This document shows positions 1-7,905 of a stretch of 10,890 nt of DNA, one piece after another. Origin of the DNA: Phoronis ovalis (taxonomy: Eukaryota; Phoronida; Phoronidae); NCBI GenBank assembly GCA_028565635.1, contig JAOXYB010035605.1:1-10890 (forward strand), given 5' to 3'. The position numbers and the translations under genes are program-made. Numbering within the stretch: the first letter of the stretch is position 1; each line of letters starts with the position of its first letter. The notes under the pieces were generated by a model. It was not told the origin of the DNA. It saw only the letters and a list, made by a program, of their open reading frames with translations, and made no database searches.

Positions 1-611
1 TTTACTCCTTGGCCAAACGTTAATCGATTCATGACGTCAGGAAAAGGATTACCATACTTTCAAGAATGTAACAAAGTGTTATATTTAGAGTATTATGTAT
101 CCAAGATGTTATGAAAGAAATTGCAAAAAAGATAGGTTGCAGAACAATAAAAGCGTAATATGTATGTAAGGCATTATGTTTGTCTATGGTCTTCACTATG
201 TATACTGACAGATCATATAAGTTTCTTATATCTTTTGTGTTCTTGCACCCAACTTCTGTAGTTTTGCATTAGAAATTACTTGATTTGCCACCAGGGGTCG
301 TGATTAATATGGGTTTGAAAAGGCGGAATTGTATAGGTACCAGGTGGTGGAATTTGAATGTGAAAGTATAGAAATTAGATTCTCATGTATCTAAAGATTG
401 TTTGTTTTTTAATGAAAGTAATTGTTTCGTTATTTTGTTGAAATGTGTGGGAATCCATTCTGTAAAAACTAAGTTAGTAGGATGTTGTTAAAACTTATAA
501 TTCAGAAACAAAAAATATACTAAGGGTACAAGATACCTATTATTGTGGAAATAAAAATAAAAATGAAATACCTACATAGTTTTTTTAACATTTATAGTGT
601 GTATGTAAAAT
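1..611. other. AT-rich intergenic DNA, no gene seen
   Basis: No coding frame or splice-site pattern stands out on either strand. A perfect CRE palindrome TGACGTCA lies at 32-39; with nothing known to transcribe next to it, this may be chance. The stretch could be the 3' UTR of an upstream gene: an AATAAA lies further on at 818-823 in a CGAATAAACATTTTCC context. No coding part of such a gene is in the window. Confidence 0.4.
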
Positions 612-715
612 GTATCATTTATTTGTTCTATAATGATACAAGACTACAAATAAAACTCTATCTCTACAGACTTTTATTTGTAGTCTTGTATCATTATAGA
701 ACGAATACATGACAT
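612..715. repeat. Long near-perfect hairpin (44-bp arms, 16-base loop)
   Basis: The core arms 625-655 and 672-702 are perfectly complementary over 31 bases around the loop 656-671. Pairing extends outward to 612/715 with two mismatches and two G.T wobbles. Each strand of the stem carries an AATAAA-like run. It could be a decayed MITE, or, if transcribed, an endogenous hairpin RNA. The stem is longer and more perfect than a usual animal miRNA precursor. Confidence 0.8.
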
Positions 716-817
716 TATACATGATACATGATTCTAGTACTTAGGTACAATGTTTAAATTTGCCTGGTATTATGTTGTACTGGACCTAGACACTTTGTAA
801 ACGTTCCTGGCATGTCG

Positions 818-823
818 AATAAA
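818..823 (+). terminator. AATAAA polyadenylation-type hexamer
   Basis: A canonical hexamer followed by a pyrimidine-rich stretch (TTTTCCTTCTCACTTT). It would fit the end of an upstream plus-strand transcript, but no coding evidence supports one, and such hexamers are common in AT-rich DNA. Confidence 0.2.
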
Positions 824-942
824 CATTTTCCTTCTCACTTTATCAAGAGTCCTCTATTTTTCGAATTTCAAAAAAATATCATGTATGTGTCATATACGAC
901 TTATTTGCGTTGGACATACGGGAGTTCGAGTTTATCTAAAAA

Positions 943-953
943 TGCAATGTCAT
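943..953 (-). promoter_or_regulatory. Antioxidant response element-like site (distal)
   Basis: The minus strand reads ATGACATTGCA, a full match to RTGAYnnnGCR, the site bound by CncC/Nrf2-small Maf heterodimers. It lies about 400 bases upstream of the GST start codon. Binding is inferred from the match and from the known CncC control of arthropod GST genes. Confidence 0.4.
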
Positions 954-1066
954 CGCCAATATGCGCGCGTCGCTCTTAAAAATATACATTTGCTAAGAAG
1001 TGCAAACATTTAATATTGCTAAAAATATTGCATATTCTTTTTTAAATCTCTTAGCCAACTTAGTTA

Positions 1067-1086
1067 CTGTTTATTATTATAAACAG
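1067..1086. promoter_or_regulatory. Head-to-head forkhead-like sites
   Basis: CTGTTTAT and ATAAACAG form a perfect 8-bp inverted repeat with a 4-base spacer. ATAAACA fits the forkhead core RYAAAYA on both strands. This is a weak call, as such AT-rich motifs arise often by chance. Confidence 0.2.
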
Positions 1087-1214
1087 CGTACATAATAAAC
1101 TTAAGATAGACTACTTGTACTCTTGTTCTCAATTATGAACTCAAACATAGAACTATTTACATTGATCTCCGGCGATAAACCAATAGATACGGTCAACAGA
1201 ACATATACTCTTAT

Positions 1215-1220
1215 TATAAA
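1215..1220 (+). promoter_or_regulatory. Possible TATA box of the GST gene
   Basis: TATAAA lies about 130 bases before the start codon. A CAGT at 1234-1237 follows at a slightly short distance, and a TCAG at 1262-1265 at a long one, so the transcription start is not settled. The AT-rich background makes a chance match quite possible. Confidence 0.25.
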
Positions 1221-1235
1221 CTCAAATACACTACA

Positions 1236-1246
1236 GTGACATAGCA
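1236..1246 (+). promoter_or_regulatory. Antioxidant response element-like site (proximal)
   Basis: GTGACATAGCA is a full match to RTGAYnnnGCR, about 100 bases before the GST start codon. It shares the core TGACATwGCA with the distal minus-strand site at 943-953. The position next to the likely core promoter fits induction by oxidative or xenobiotic stress through CncC/Maf; binding itself is inferred. Confidence 0.45.
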
Positions 1247-1348
1247 AGTTTTTTAGTACATTCAGAGACTTGGAATCAACGGGGAAGAGTCTTCATTTCT
1301 ACGCATTACTTCATTCTTTTTATATTATTTTCTTAATCTGAATTCAAA

Positions 1349-1492
1349 ATGGGTGTCGACTTGTACATCGCACCAATAAGCCCTAACTGTCGTTCAGTGC
1401 TAATGGCGATGAAGGCTGGTCAGATTGATGAAGTCAATATAAAACACGTGGATATTCCTAAGGGAGAACACAAGACCCCAGAATATCTGAAG
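1349..1492 (+). CDS. GST exon 1 (residues 1-48)
   Basis: Encodes beta1-alpha1-beta2 of the glutathione-binding domain, including Ser11, the presumed thiolate-stabilising serine. It ends in PEYLK, directly before a strong GTAAGT donor at 1493. The exon is 144 bases and leaves phase 0. Confidence 0.92.
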
Positions 1493-3358
1493 GTAAGTCA
1501 GTATTTTCCGGAATAATTATATATATATATATAGGCTTCCGTCTTTCCTTCTCTTTTAACAGCCGGAAATCCAACCACTGTGGATAAGTTGAAAATATGA
1601 ATCAATTTATATTCTCCCCCCTCTCCCTGCTTAATTCAAACAACATTGCTCGGGTTCACTGTAGACAGTTTCATTCTCTAACTATCAGTAGTAATTTACA
1701 TGTTGTGTATTTTGCAGATGAATCCAATGCACAGTGTACCAACATTGGATGACAATGGTTTCTGCCTGTGGGAAAGGTATTGTCCCATGTTTACTAAATT
1801 TCACCTCAAATTACAGCATTACAGGGTGACACGAAAAACGTGAACGATTTTGAATTGAATTTTAACATAATTAATATTTATAACATATAAACACAATGTT
1901 GTGCAATGATAAACAAAATTTAAGTAAAAAACAGATTCATTTTATTTGGCAAGCTTATTTTAAATAGTTACTCTTGTTACGGTCTTAAATTTGTTGGCCA
2001 AAACGATGCATAAATTAAAAATAATAAGATGCAGAATAAAAAATACGCCACAAATCGTGGCTAGGCTTATTTTTTATTTTTCTGGTTTGATTTGAATCGT
2101 AGAATTAGAAAAAAAAATCCTGGAAAGCAAAAAATCTGTGCACAATTATAATCACAAAAATAACTTTGCAAGTTGCAATAGGATTAGTGTCAAGTTGAAT
2201 ATTTCCATACCCCATAAATTAAGTATGCGTTAAAACTACGTTTTACTCCAAAATGCATGATTCAATGAATTTCACTTCCAGAAAATAGCGTGTTCTTACA
2301 ACAAAAGCCACCACTGTTACCATACCATTTTATATGAATCCCTACTGTGATAATGTAAAGAAAATGTATTTATTTTATCTGGATTGTTTTATTACTTATA
2401 TAAAAACAAAATCGTTCACGGTATTCCGTGTCACCTTCACGTATAGCCCCCTGAATATGGCCACTAAAAAAATGTCTCTGTTCAAAAATGTCCTTCGCTA
2501 TATGCAAGCAATGTTGCTTGGTTCCTAATAGCTCCAGGTCAGGAACAGTTTAATATGTAGATACCGTACATCATTACGTCTGTTTTCCGCTTAGCAGATT
2601 GTAGTGACCAGACGACTGAGTTCTATCCGTTCTTTTTCAGCCGCCCCGTAATGACTTACTTGGTGGATAAATACGGTAAAGTTGAAAGCATTTATCCTAA
2701 AGACCCCCAGAAGAGAGCAGTGGTTCAACGCTGGTTATACTATGACTTGGGAACGATTGGAGTGCCTGTAACAGCATATGTTGTATGTATAAAACTGGGA
2801 GTACTTTTATAGGTCTATAGCTTCAGTAAATTGCACTGGCATGGGTGTATTGGCCAAGCAATTTAACTTTAGTTACATTTTCCCGATGAATCTCACCACT
2901 TGGGATGTATATATATATATAATAAGTGATTCTTATAATAATTGGTATTATTACATGTAGGTACACGTAATTTTTTACTGTTCGTGCTTTTTGTTGATTA
3001 AAACTTGCAAATATTAATATGAAGGTACAAAGCCCGCAAATGAATTGTTTATTCACTTTCATTTTAGGTAGAAATTTTGTTTAAGAAACAGCAACCAACC
3101 GAGGAACAAGTAAAACTTCTGAAGGATGCACTGACCCAATTCGACAGCTTGATCGGCAATACAAAGTACCTCGCAGGAGATCAAGTGACCATTGCTGATT
3201 TTGCATTGAACTCTCCGTTGATGATGCTTGATGTGCTTGGTTGGGATTTCTCTTCCTGTCCCAAAGTAAAAAAATGGCTGGATGCAGTGAACGACTTATC
3301 TTACGTGCAAGAAGTCAACGCCCCTTTGAATGAACTTAAAAAGCAGTTCGCCAAGTAA
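1349..3358 (+). CDS. Delta-class-like glutathione S-transferase, complete four-exon gene
   Basis: Cytosolic GSTs conjugate glutathione to electrophiles (xenobiotics, lipid peroxidation products) and work as dimers. Joining 1349-1492, 1718-1776, 2641-2782 and 3068-3358 gives an uninterrupted 211-residue protein, the usual length for delta GSTs (about 209-220). Residues 1-80 or so form the thioredoxin-like domain: LYIAPISPNCRSV with candidate catalytic Ser11, then MNPMHSVPTLDDNGFCLWES with His53, cis-Pro56, Glu67, Ser68 and Arg69 as expected glutathione contacts. The rest is the helical domain, with GDQVTIADFAL supplying the N-capping box Thr156-x-x-Asp159. Start choice: ATG in CAAAATGG context, immediately before the first beta strand. 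All introns are GT-AG and keep frame. Oddity: residues 104-121 replace the tyrosine-rich stretch typical of delta GSTs, so substrate range is unclear. Class assignment (delta, or a delta/epsilon relative) is from recognised motifs, not a tree. Confidence 0.93.
1493..1717 (+). other. GST intron 1 (225 bp)
   Basis: GTAAGT donor at 1493-1498 and a pyrimidine-rich ATTTTGCAG acceptor ending at 1717. It holds a 16-base (TA)8 microsatellite at 1518-1533 and nothing else recognisable. Confidence 0.88.
1718..1776 (+). CDS. GST exon 2 (residues 49-67 and two bases of Ser68)
   Basis: A 59-base exon encoding MNPMHSVPTLDDNGFCLWE, the beta3-beta4 hairpin with the SVP cis-proline loop that binds the glutathione backbone. 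The donor is AG|GTATTG. The last two bases AG join the C of exon 3 to make Ser68. Confidence 0.9.
1777..2640 (+). other. GST intron 2 (864 bp), carrying a TIR element
   Basis: GTATTG donor at 1777 and a pyrimidine-rich TTCTTTTTCAG acceptor ending at 2640. About 70 percent of the intron is the inverted-repeat-bounded element at 1825-2435; without it the intron would be about 250 bp, like introns 1 and 3. A small 7-bp-arm inverted repeat (CAAGCAA/TTGCTTG) lies near 2505-2520. Confidence 0.88.
1825..2435. mobile_element. Non-autonomous DNA element with about 28-bp terminal inverted repeats (MITE-like)
   Basis: The left end 1825-1852 begins GGTGACACGAAAAACGTGAA. The right end 2407-2435, read in reverse complement, begins GGTGACACGGAATACCGTGA. 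Both arms continue into CGATTTTG, so they match over about 28 bases with a few changes and one gap. The interior is AT-rich and has no transposase reading frame. No clean target-site duplication is visible next to GGTGAC (CATTACAG on the left, TTCACGTA on the right), so exact ends and superfamily are uncertain. It starts only 49 bases inside the intron and leaves both splice sites intact. Confidence 0.6.
2641..2782 (+). CDS. GST exon 3 (Ser68 completed, residues 69-115)
   Basis: A 142-base exon. It completes the ESR motif and the alpha3 helix SRPVMTYLVDKYGK (the place of the SNAIL/TRAIL motif), crosses the YPKDPQKRA linker between the domains, and starts alpha4 with VVQRWLYYDLGT. It ends at Val115 in phase 0 before a GTATGT donor. 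Confidence 0.92.
2783..3067 (+). other. GST intron 3 (285 bp)
   Basis: GTATGT donor at 2783 and TTCATTTTAG acceptor ending at 3067. It contains a (TA)7 run at 2908-2921. Only this acceptor keeps frame: using the AG four bases further on would shift the reading frame. Confidence 0.87.
3068..3358 (+). CDS. GST exon 4 (residues 116-211 and stop)
   Basis: Encodes the rest of the helical domain: VEILFKKQQPTEEQVKLLKD, a predicted core helix around LAGDQVTIADFAL (N-capping Thr156/Asp159, needed for folding across GSTs), then GWDFSSCPKVKKWLDAV, and a lysine-rich end ELKKQFAK before TAA at 3356-3358. Confidence 0.93.
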   Translation, partial: VEILFKKQQPTEEQVKLLKDALTQFDSLIGNTKYLAGDQVTIADFALNSPLMMLDVLGWDFSSCPKVKKWLDAVNDLSYVQEVNAPLNELKKQFAK

Positions 3359-3540
3359 AAAGCAATTAAAAATGCTATTCCTACTTGAGTATTTTATACA
3401 GTTTGCATCTCTTTATGTAACAATTCAATTAATCTTTTTGCGTAAGGCTGTGATATTTTGTGTTTCTAATACTTAAATATATTTGAAAGTGAGAAATTAA
3501 AAATTGTGTCGTTTTAATAAATATAATTTTCCCTCCGCGC
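3359..3540 (+). terminator. GST 3' UTR and polyadenylation signal
   Basis: AT-rich tail after the stop codon. A canonical AATAAA lies at 3516-3521, with a variant ATTAAA at 3496-3501 just upstream. Cleavage would be expected roughly 10-30 bases past 3521, giving a short 3' UTR of about 180 bases. The exact site cannot be read from sequence alone. Confidence 0.6.
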
Positions 3541-3789
3541 TAGACCATTACAGTAGCTCGTGGCTCTTCTACAACACGTCACAAGGTGAGAATATACTGA
3601 TTTCCTAGGAACTAAAAGCTATTTGAATTTTTAAATTTACTAGATTAAATGAAGTACATATTATTCTAAGGTTTGGTGGATTGATATTCACGGTAGGGCG
3701 GGTGTCTGGCATTGATTTGGGTGCATGCATAAACTATCCATTTTTAACCAGGACAAAGAATGACCGCGAAAGAGTGCCGCTAAAAAAGA
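3541..3789. other. Spacer after the GST gene, nothing recognised
   Basis: It starts with a slightly more GC-rich stretch (CCCTCCGCGC at 3531-3540), then mixed sequence grading into the 16-bp repeat block. Short open frames here have no recognisable protein features. Confidence 0.4.
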
Positions 3790-4500
3790 AACTATCCTCA
3801 AACAGAAATCCCCGGAAAAGAAAGTTCAGTGGATTAAATTCGTTGTTGAACAGAAATCCCTGGCTTTGAAACTTCTTCTAATGAAAGGTTTCTCAAACGG
3901 AAGCATCATCTAATGAAAGCATCCACGAAGCATGTCGTTCTAATAAGAACTACGCTCTACAAACCCCTAATATATTATCCTTCCACATTAAGCCTTTCAA
4001 GCAAGAGCGTTTTTCTAACTAGGAACCCTAATATAGAAGCATCTTCGAATAGAAGCCAGTCTCAAATAAAAGCAAGTTATAAAAGGGCTTCCTTAAATAG
4101 AAGCACCTTCGAATAGAAGCCAGTCTCAAGTAAAAGCAAGTTATAAAAAGGCTTCCTAATATAAGCCTGCTTATAGGACGTTTCCTGTGAACAGAAGCAT
4201 ACATGTATCTAAAAAAAACACAGTAAGATCCTCCTCGGGTAGCAGCAGGTCTCTATCAAAACAACAGCATACTCTAAAAGAAATCTCCCTCAGTTAGACG
4301 TGCCCTCTATGAAAACGTATTTTAAATTAGTCCTCGAATAAAAGCTTTTTTCTGTTAGAAACCTATATCGGACTGTTTCGAATAGAAACGTTTCCCCTTA
4401 CGTGTAGTCTCCGTCAACCCTAAAACTATTGTACAGTTAAACAAAAAATCTTTTGGGATAAAAACAGAAGATCTTTTGGAATATAAGCCTCCTAAAAGGC
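3790..4500. repeat. Decayed 16-bp tandem repeat block
   Basis: Units follow a loose pattern close to CTTCGAATAGAAGC and recur every 15-17 bases. In the clearest part the AGAAGC/AAAAGC/AAGGGC cores start at 4035, 4051, 4068, 4083, 4099, 4115, 4132 and 4147. Degenerate variants such as CTCAAACAGAAAT, CTCGAATAAAAGC and TTCGAATAGAAAC extend the pattern from about 3790 to about 4400, with related AATCTTTTGG-type repeats to about 4500. Short open frames across the block are by-products of the repeat. Edges are approximate. Confidence 0.65.
4035..4162. repeat. 64-bp higher-order repeat, two copies
   Basis: Copies 4035-4098 and 4099-4162 are each exactly 64 bases and differ at about five positions. 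Each divides into four diverged 16-base monomers (AGAAGCatCTTCGAAT, AGAAGCcagTCTCAAA, TAAAAGCAAGTTATAA, AAgGGCTTCCTtAAaT). This is a recent duplication of a four-monomer block within the older 16-bp array. Confidence 0.85.
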
Positions 4501-4532
4501 TATCTAATTCTCTATTGACTTTGCTTGCTAGT

Positions 4533-4544
4533 ATGCTTAAGCAT
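4533..4544. repeat. 12-bp perfect palindrome
   Basis: ATGCTTAAGCAT reads the same on both strands. No function is apparent. Confidence 0.5.
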
Positions 4545-4601
4545 GTTATGGGTCCTTTTAGATGGCAGCTTCAGTTTTTTAAATCTACATAGAATATATA
4601 T

Positions 4602-4633
4602 ATGTCCCTATTATATAATAGGGACATGGTCCC
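4602..4633. repeat. 26-bp perfect palindrome with an overlapping alternative hairpin
   Basis: Positions 4602-4627 are a perfect palindrome without spacer, centred between 4614 and 4615, with arms ATGTCCCTATTAT and ATAATAGGGACAT. The GGGAC at 4621-4625 can also pair with GTCCC at 4629-4633, giving a second, mutually exclusive hairpin. It may be the remnant of a palindromic mobile element. Confidence 0.75.
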
Positions 4634-4639
4634 CCTAAG

Positions 4640-5520
4640 GCAGGGTTGGCTTGAAAAAAGTCCTACCTGGGTGACTGACAACATAGAATAATAACAAAAC
4701 AAACAGGGCGTTCACTCCTGAACTCTATTGCATATATATACAATAAATCCCCTCCACTGTTTGTAAATACATATACACTGGATAATCGAATATCGCCTAC
4801 ATCTTACCTATAACGTTTATTTTCTGAAAAAATAATTATAATAATTATTTTATTGGTGTAATTAGTTTATATATTTAAAGAATTTGTACAGATCAGAGTA
4901 CAGGGTCCTAGCTAACTATATGCATTCATTCAAGTATGAATTCGCCTAACATATTACCTATACCTGCTAGCGCTGTCATTAGACCAGTATATACCAGAGT
5001 AATTTATATAACAAGTAGTATTTCATAATTTTAGTAAATAGTATAAGTATCATACCAGCTACAGGGATTATTCTCTTTAATATAAACTATTAAGTACAAT
5101 GTATCTATCAGAGCGTTTCTTATTGGTTGTTGACAGTTCCAGTTTTGATTATAACCGGTAACCCCATGATTATAATAGCAGCAATTAAATATACCAGCTG
5201 TAAAAAGGAGGTTATTTATTTATTTTTTTAATAAAGACTAAATTAATAAATGCACCATATTAGGAAAGGGAGATTATATGCTTTAATTTCTATGATAATT
5301 AAATGTAACAGTTAACGTTTTTAATTCGATGCATTGTCTTAATGAATATAAATGAAAACCCATATAATTATTCAAGCTTCTAGGCTCTATGCATTAGTAT
5401 TGCGTGAAATGTCAAAAAATTAAAGTCAGGGTCCTAAGAACAACAGATGTAGGTCCAGGGTATAGGTAAAGAAGAAAGGTAAGGTAGGTGTTCCCGGGTA
5501 TGTATCTGCATGCTGAAATG
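4640..5520. other. AT-rich gene-free DNA
   Basis: No coding or RNA gene is seen. The only structure worth recording is an 11-bp-arm inverted repeat centred at 4840 (AAAATAATTAT/ATAATTATTTT, 4829-4851) and a short TA run near 4735. Both are common in AT-rich DNA. Confidence 0.4.
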
Positions 5521-5840
5521 ATGAACGTTGGGCATACGCACCCGTACGGGTATATGTCGATGTCTTACTGGATACACAAAATGGAATACTATCACAGCGT
5601 GCGTGGAGGTCAAAATTAATATAGAATGTTTCTCGCTGTTAGATGCGTCAAATCATTGTCGCTTGAAGGCGCTAGCGTTTTTTATTATCCGAGAATGTTA
5701 CAAAAAAGATTCATGGCCAGTTTCGAAAAATGTGTTACGGTTGAATTGTGTCTTCCGTATTCTTTTTATATGATGGATAACATAATTTGTTTTTATTTTA
5801 GTCAAGGATTGTCTTGCGCATTATTTCTGCATGTTTAATT
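5521..5840. other. Slightly GC-richer stretch with overlapping short open frames, not called as a gene
   Basis: Two overlapping plus-strand open frames (5528-5773 and 5626-5838, 81 and 70 residues) run through here in different frames. Neither shows a recognisable domain, motif or convincing splice partner. A decayed transposon or exon fragment is possible but unsupported. Confidence 0.25.
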
Positions 5841-7816
5841 GAAGTATACCCAAAAGGCATATGCTTTCTAATTATAATTTATACTTGATTTATTTATTAT
5901 TGTTAAAACAAGATAAGCAACCTATTGTTTACCAGTGAAATACTTGTAGCTAATGTTTAATTACAACAGATAACTGGCATTTCAAATATAAAACTGAACC
6001 TTACTTTGCGCATGTGCATAAGAATGCTACTCGTCAGTCTTCTAATCGGCGTTGAAAATTTCCCCCGGGAAAATACCATTCACTGAACCGATGTGACATC
6101 AAATGTACATCCCCCGTGCTGATCATAAATAACTTAAACTGCACAGTTATACGTGTAATCTATAGGGAGTGATTTCTGAGTTCATTTCAAACTTGGAAGT
6201 TGTTTTTTTCCATAAAAGGTATTTAATGTTATTCCAAGGGTACAATTTCATACGAGCGGATCCAGGATTTTAAATCTGGTGGTAAATTTAAGAGAAGTTA
6301 ATAGGAACTGTAAATACTGTTATAGTAGATTTGTTATTCTTTGAGGATTTGATGATTCTCGCTATTTTTTCTATCTCCACTACTGAATCCAAGTTAATTT
6401 TTAAGCAATGATAAATACGTGTTTGTTTTTCATAAGATGTATTTATACCCATAACGATATTGATCACCCACAGTTCCGTACCTTTACACAATATAAACGT
6501 ATCTTGTTTTTCGTCACTTAGCGTTATTAGATCTGTGATTTAAATCCATTCAAAAATGTGTTACATATGGAGAAAGTGTGCTAGGCTATTTGAATTGCAT
6601 GAGTTTTGAATATGTCGGCGAAATTATATAAATATATGCAGTGAGTGTACGATGGCCTCCAGGACAGAGATGTACATTAAAAGACATATTATCCAATTTA
6701 ATATAATTCTGTTAACAGTTGGAATGATGTTTTGATCTTATGGAAATCAAATATTCATAATCTTATTATAAATATTCTATCATTACATATCACGCAGGTT
6801 ATTAAATGGCATAATATCAATAAATTTAATATACGACATATCATGTTTCATAAATGCTAATGTGAATCGTGTTCTACCTGTTGCTAAGAAATTAAGTTGC
6901 TAGGCAACGGGCATGAACACAACAGTGCAGCCTCAATTGAAGTGCTGATTTGAGAGTTTGCTTCAAACCAAAAAATCAATTACTTGCCACTTATACTACA
7001 TGATGCATAGGTATTGTACTAAACTAAGGCACAATATAACATTTAGACAGTAAATGAAGCGCTATAAACTACCGTAAATAGTACACGTCGATTTAATTAT
7101 GTATGATTTTGTTCGCAACATTTGCGATAAAATCAACTCACCAGAGAAATCCAACATCCGGTATAGAAATTAGCATAACTGATTTGAATGATTTAATAGG
7201 ACAAAACACAGTTAAAAAGGATGTTTTTCTTTTGTACTGGTTTCAATTTACGGACGTTTTAACTGTATGTTACTAATCAATACCGTAACTATATAACATC
7301 AGTTGGTAAAAGTCACTGTGTTTAATTGACGTTTTCACTAACAGAGGTAAGTAAATAACTGTGAAATATTTTTTTTCTGTTATCATAGTGGAGACAGGAT
7401 AATTATCCTTACACTCTGATGCGTGCCATTGGGGATTCTTGGAACAGCGCATAACTATGGATGTTGAGTCTGACGGAATTTTTACTAGAAACTAGAATTG
7501 TGTCTTTACTGTGTAGCAACAGCTTTTTTTAATTAGTAATACTTTGTTCTTTGCTAATACCGCTCAGGTAGTGTATATCCGTGAGGGTGTATTTTTGAGA
7601 TGATAGTTTGAAAATAAAATTTAGCTCGATTAAAATTATTTTTAAAAAAATGAAAATAAACTTCAATTCTTGATTAAAATTATAAAATCATATCAATTTA
7701 TTGATTAAATTCAATATAGCGATGTATAGAACAATTTAGAATTTAGAATTTAAAATAGTAGCAGACGTTTATTTTTCCTTGTATAGTAAATTGTACGCCC
7801 TGAAAGTACGTATAAC
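5841..7816. other. AT-rich gene-free DNA
   Basis: No supported gene on either strand. A 67-residue minus-strand frame at 6288-6491 has no recognisable motif. Small items are an X-box-like palindrome at 6896-6908, a 14-bp palindrome AGGATAATTATCCT at 7396-7409, and a loose recurrence of TTGATTAAAATTAT-like sequence around 7625-7710. Confidence 0.35.
6896..6908. promoter_or_regulatory. X-box-like palindrome
   Basis: GTTGCTAGGCAAC is a perfect 6-1-6 palindrome resembling the RFX X-box (half sites GTTGCC/GGCAAC), but with one base rather than two between the half sites. A second GTTGCTA lies about 17 bases upstream. No gene in the window sits close enough to be its target. Confidence 0.2.
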
Positions 7817-7905
7817 TGATTGATTGATTGATTTTATTCTGGTACATGAAACAACAAATATATACAATAAATAAATTACAATAAATAAAAATGGTGTTTC
7901 ATCCC
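7817..7905 (-). mobile_element. Possible 3' tail of a non-LTR retrotransposon
   Basis: Read on the minus strand, an AT-rich segment with repeated TTTATTTATTG is followed by AATAAAATCAATCAATCAAT, that is, a polyadenylation-like hexamer running into an (AATC)4 tail (7817-7832). CR1/RTE-type elements often end in such short tandem tails. Codons further upstream on that strand (about 7906-8100) are interrupted by stops, so only a dead 3' fragment could be present. A plain (TGAT)n microsatellite is the alternative. Confidence 0.3.

Noticed and set aside
32-39. Perfect cAMP response element TGACGTCA
   Set aside because: A single 8-bp site 1.3 kb from the only gene; too little to call it functional.
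612-715. The long hairpin as a microRNA gene
   Set aside because: The stem is longer and more perfect than usual animal pre-miRNAs and no known miRNA sequence is recognised; kept as an unclassified hairpin.
2334-2528. 64-residue plus-strand open frame in GST intron 2
   Set aside because: It crosses the right terminal repeat of the intronic element, has no recognisable motif, and its use would disrupt the well-supported exon 2-exon 3 join.
2823-3062. 79-residue minus-strand open frame over GST intron 3
   Set aside because: It is antisense to an intron and includes peptide made by the TA microsatellite (YIYIYI). No domain is visible.
3681-4116. Two plus-strand open frames rich in Asn, Arg and Ser
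   Set aside because: Their repetitive SLNRNP/EASSNRSQS text is a translation of the 16-bp tandem repeat.
4829-4851. AT-only 11-bp-arm inverted repeat
   Set aside because: Palindromes made only of A and T are common in AT-rich DNA, so this is not treated as a finding.
5528-5838. Two overlapping open frames of 81 and 70 residues
   Set aside because: They lie in different frames of the same DNA, with no motif, splice logic or supporting context for either.
6288-6491. 67-residue minus-strand open frame
   Set aside because: The composition looks protein-like, but I recognise no family, no flanking exon or promoter is evident, and this length is expected by chance in 10.9 kb.
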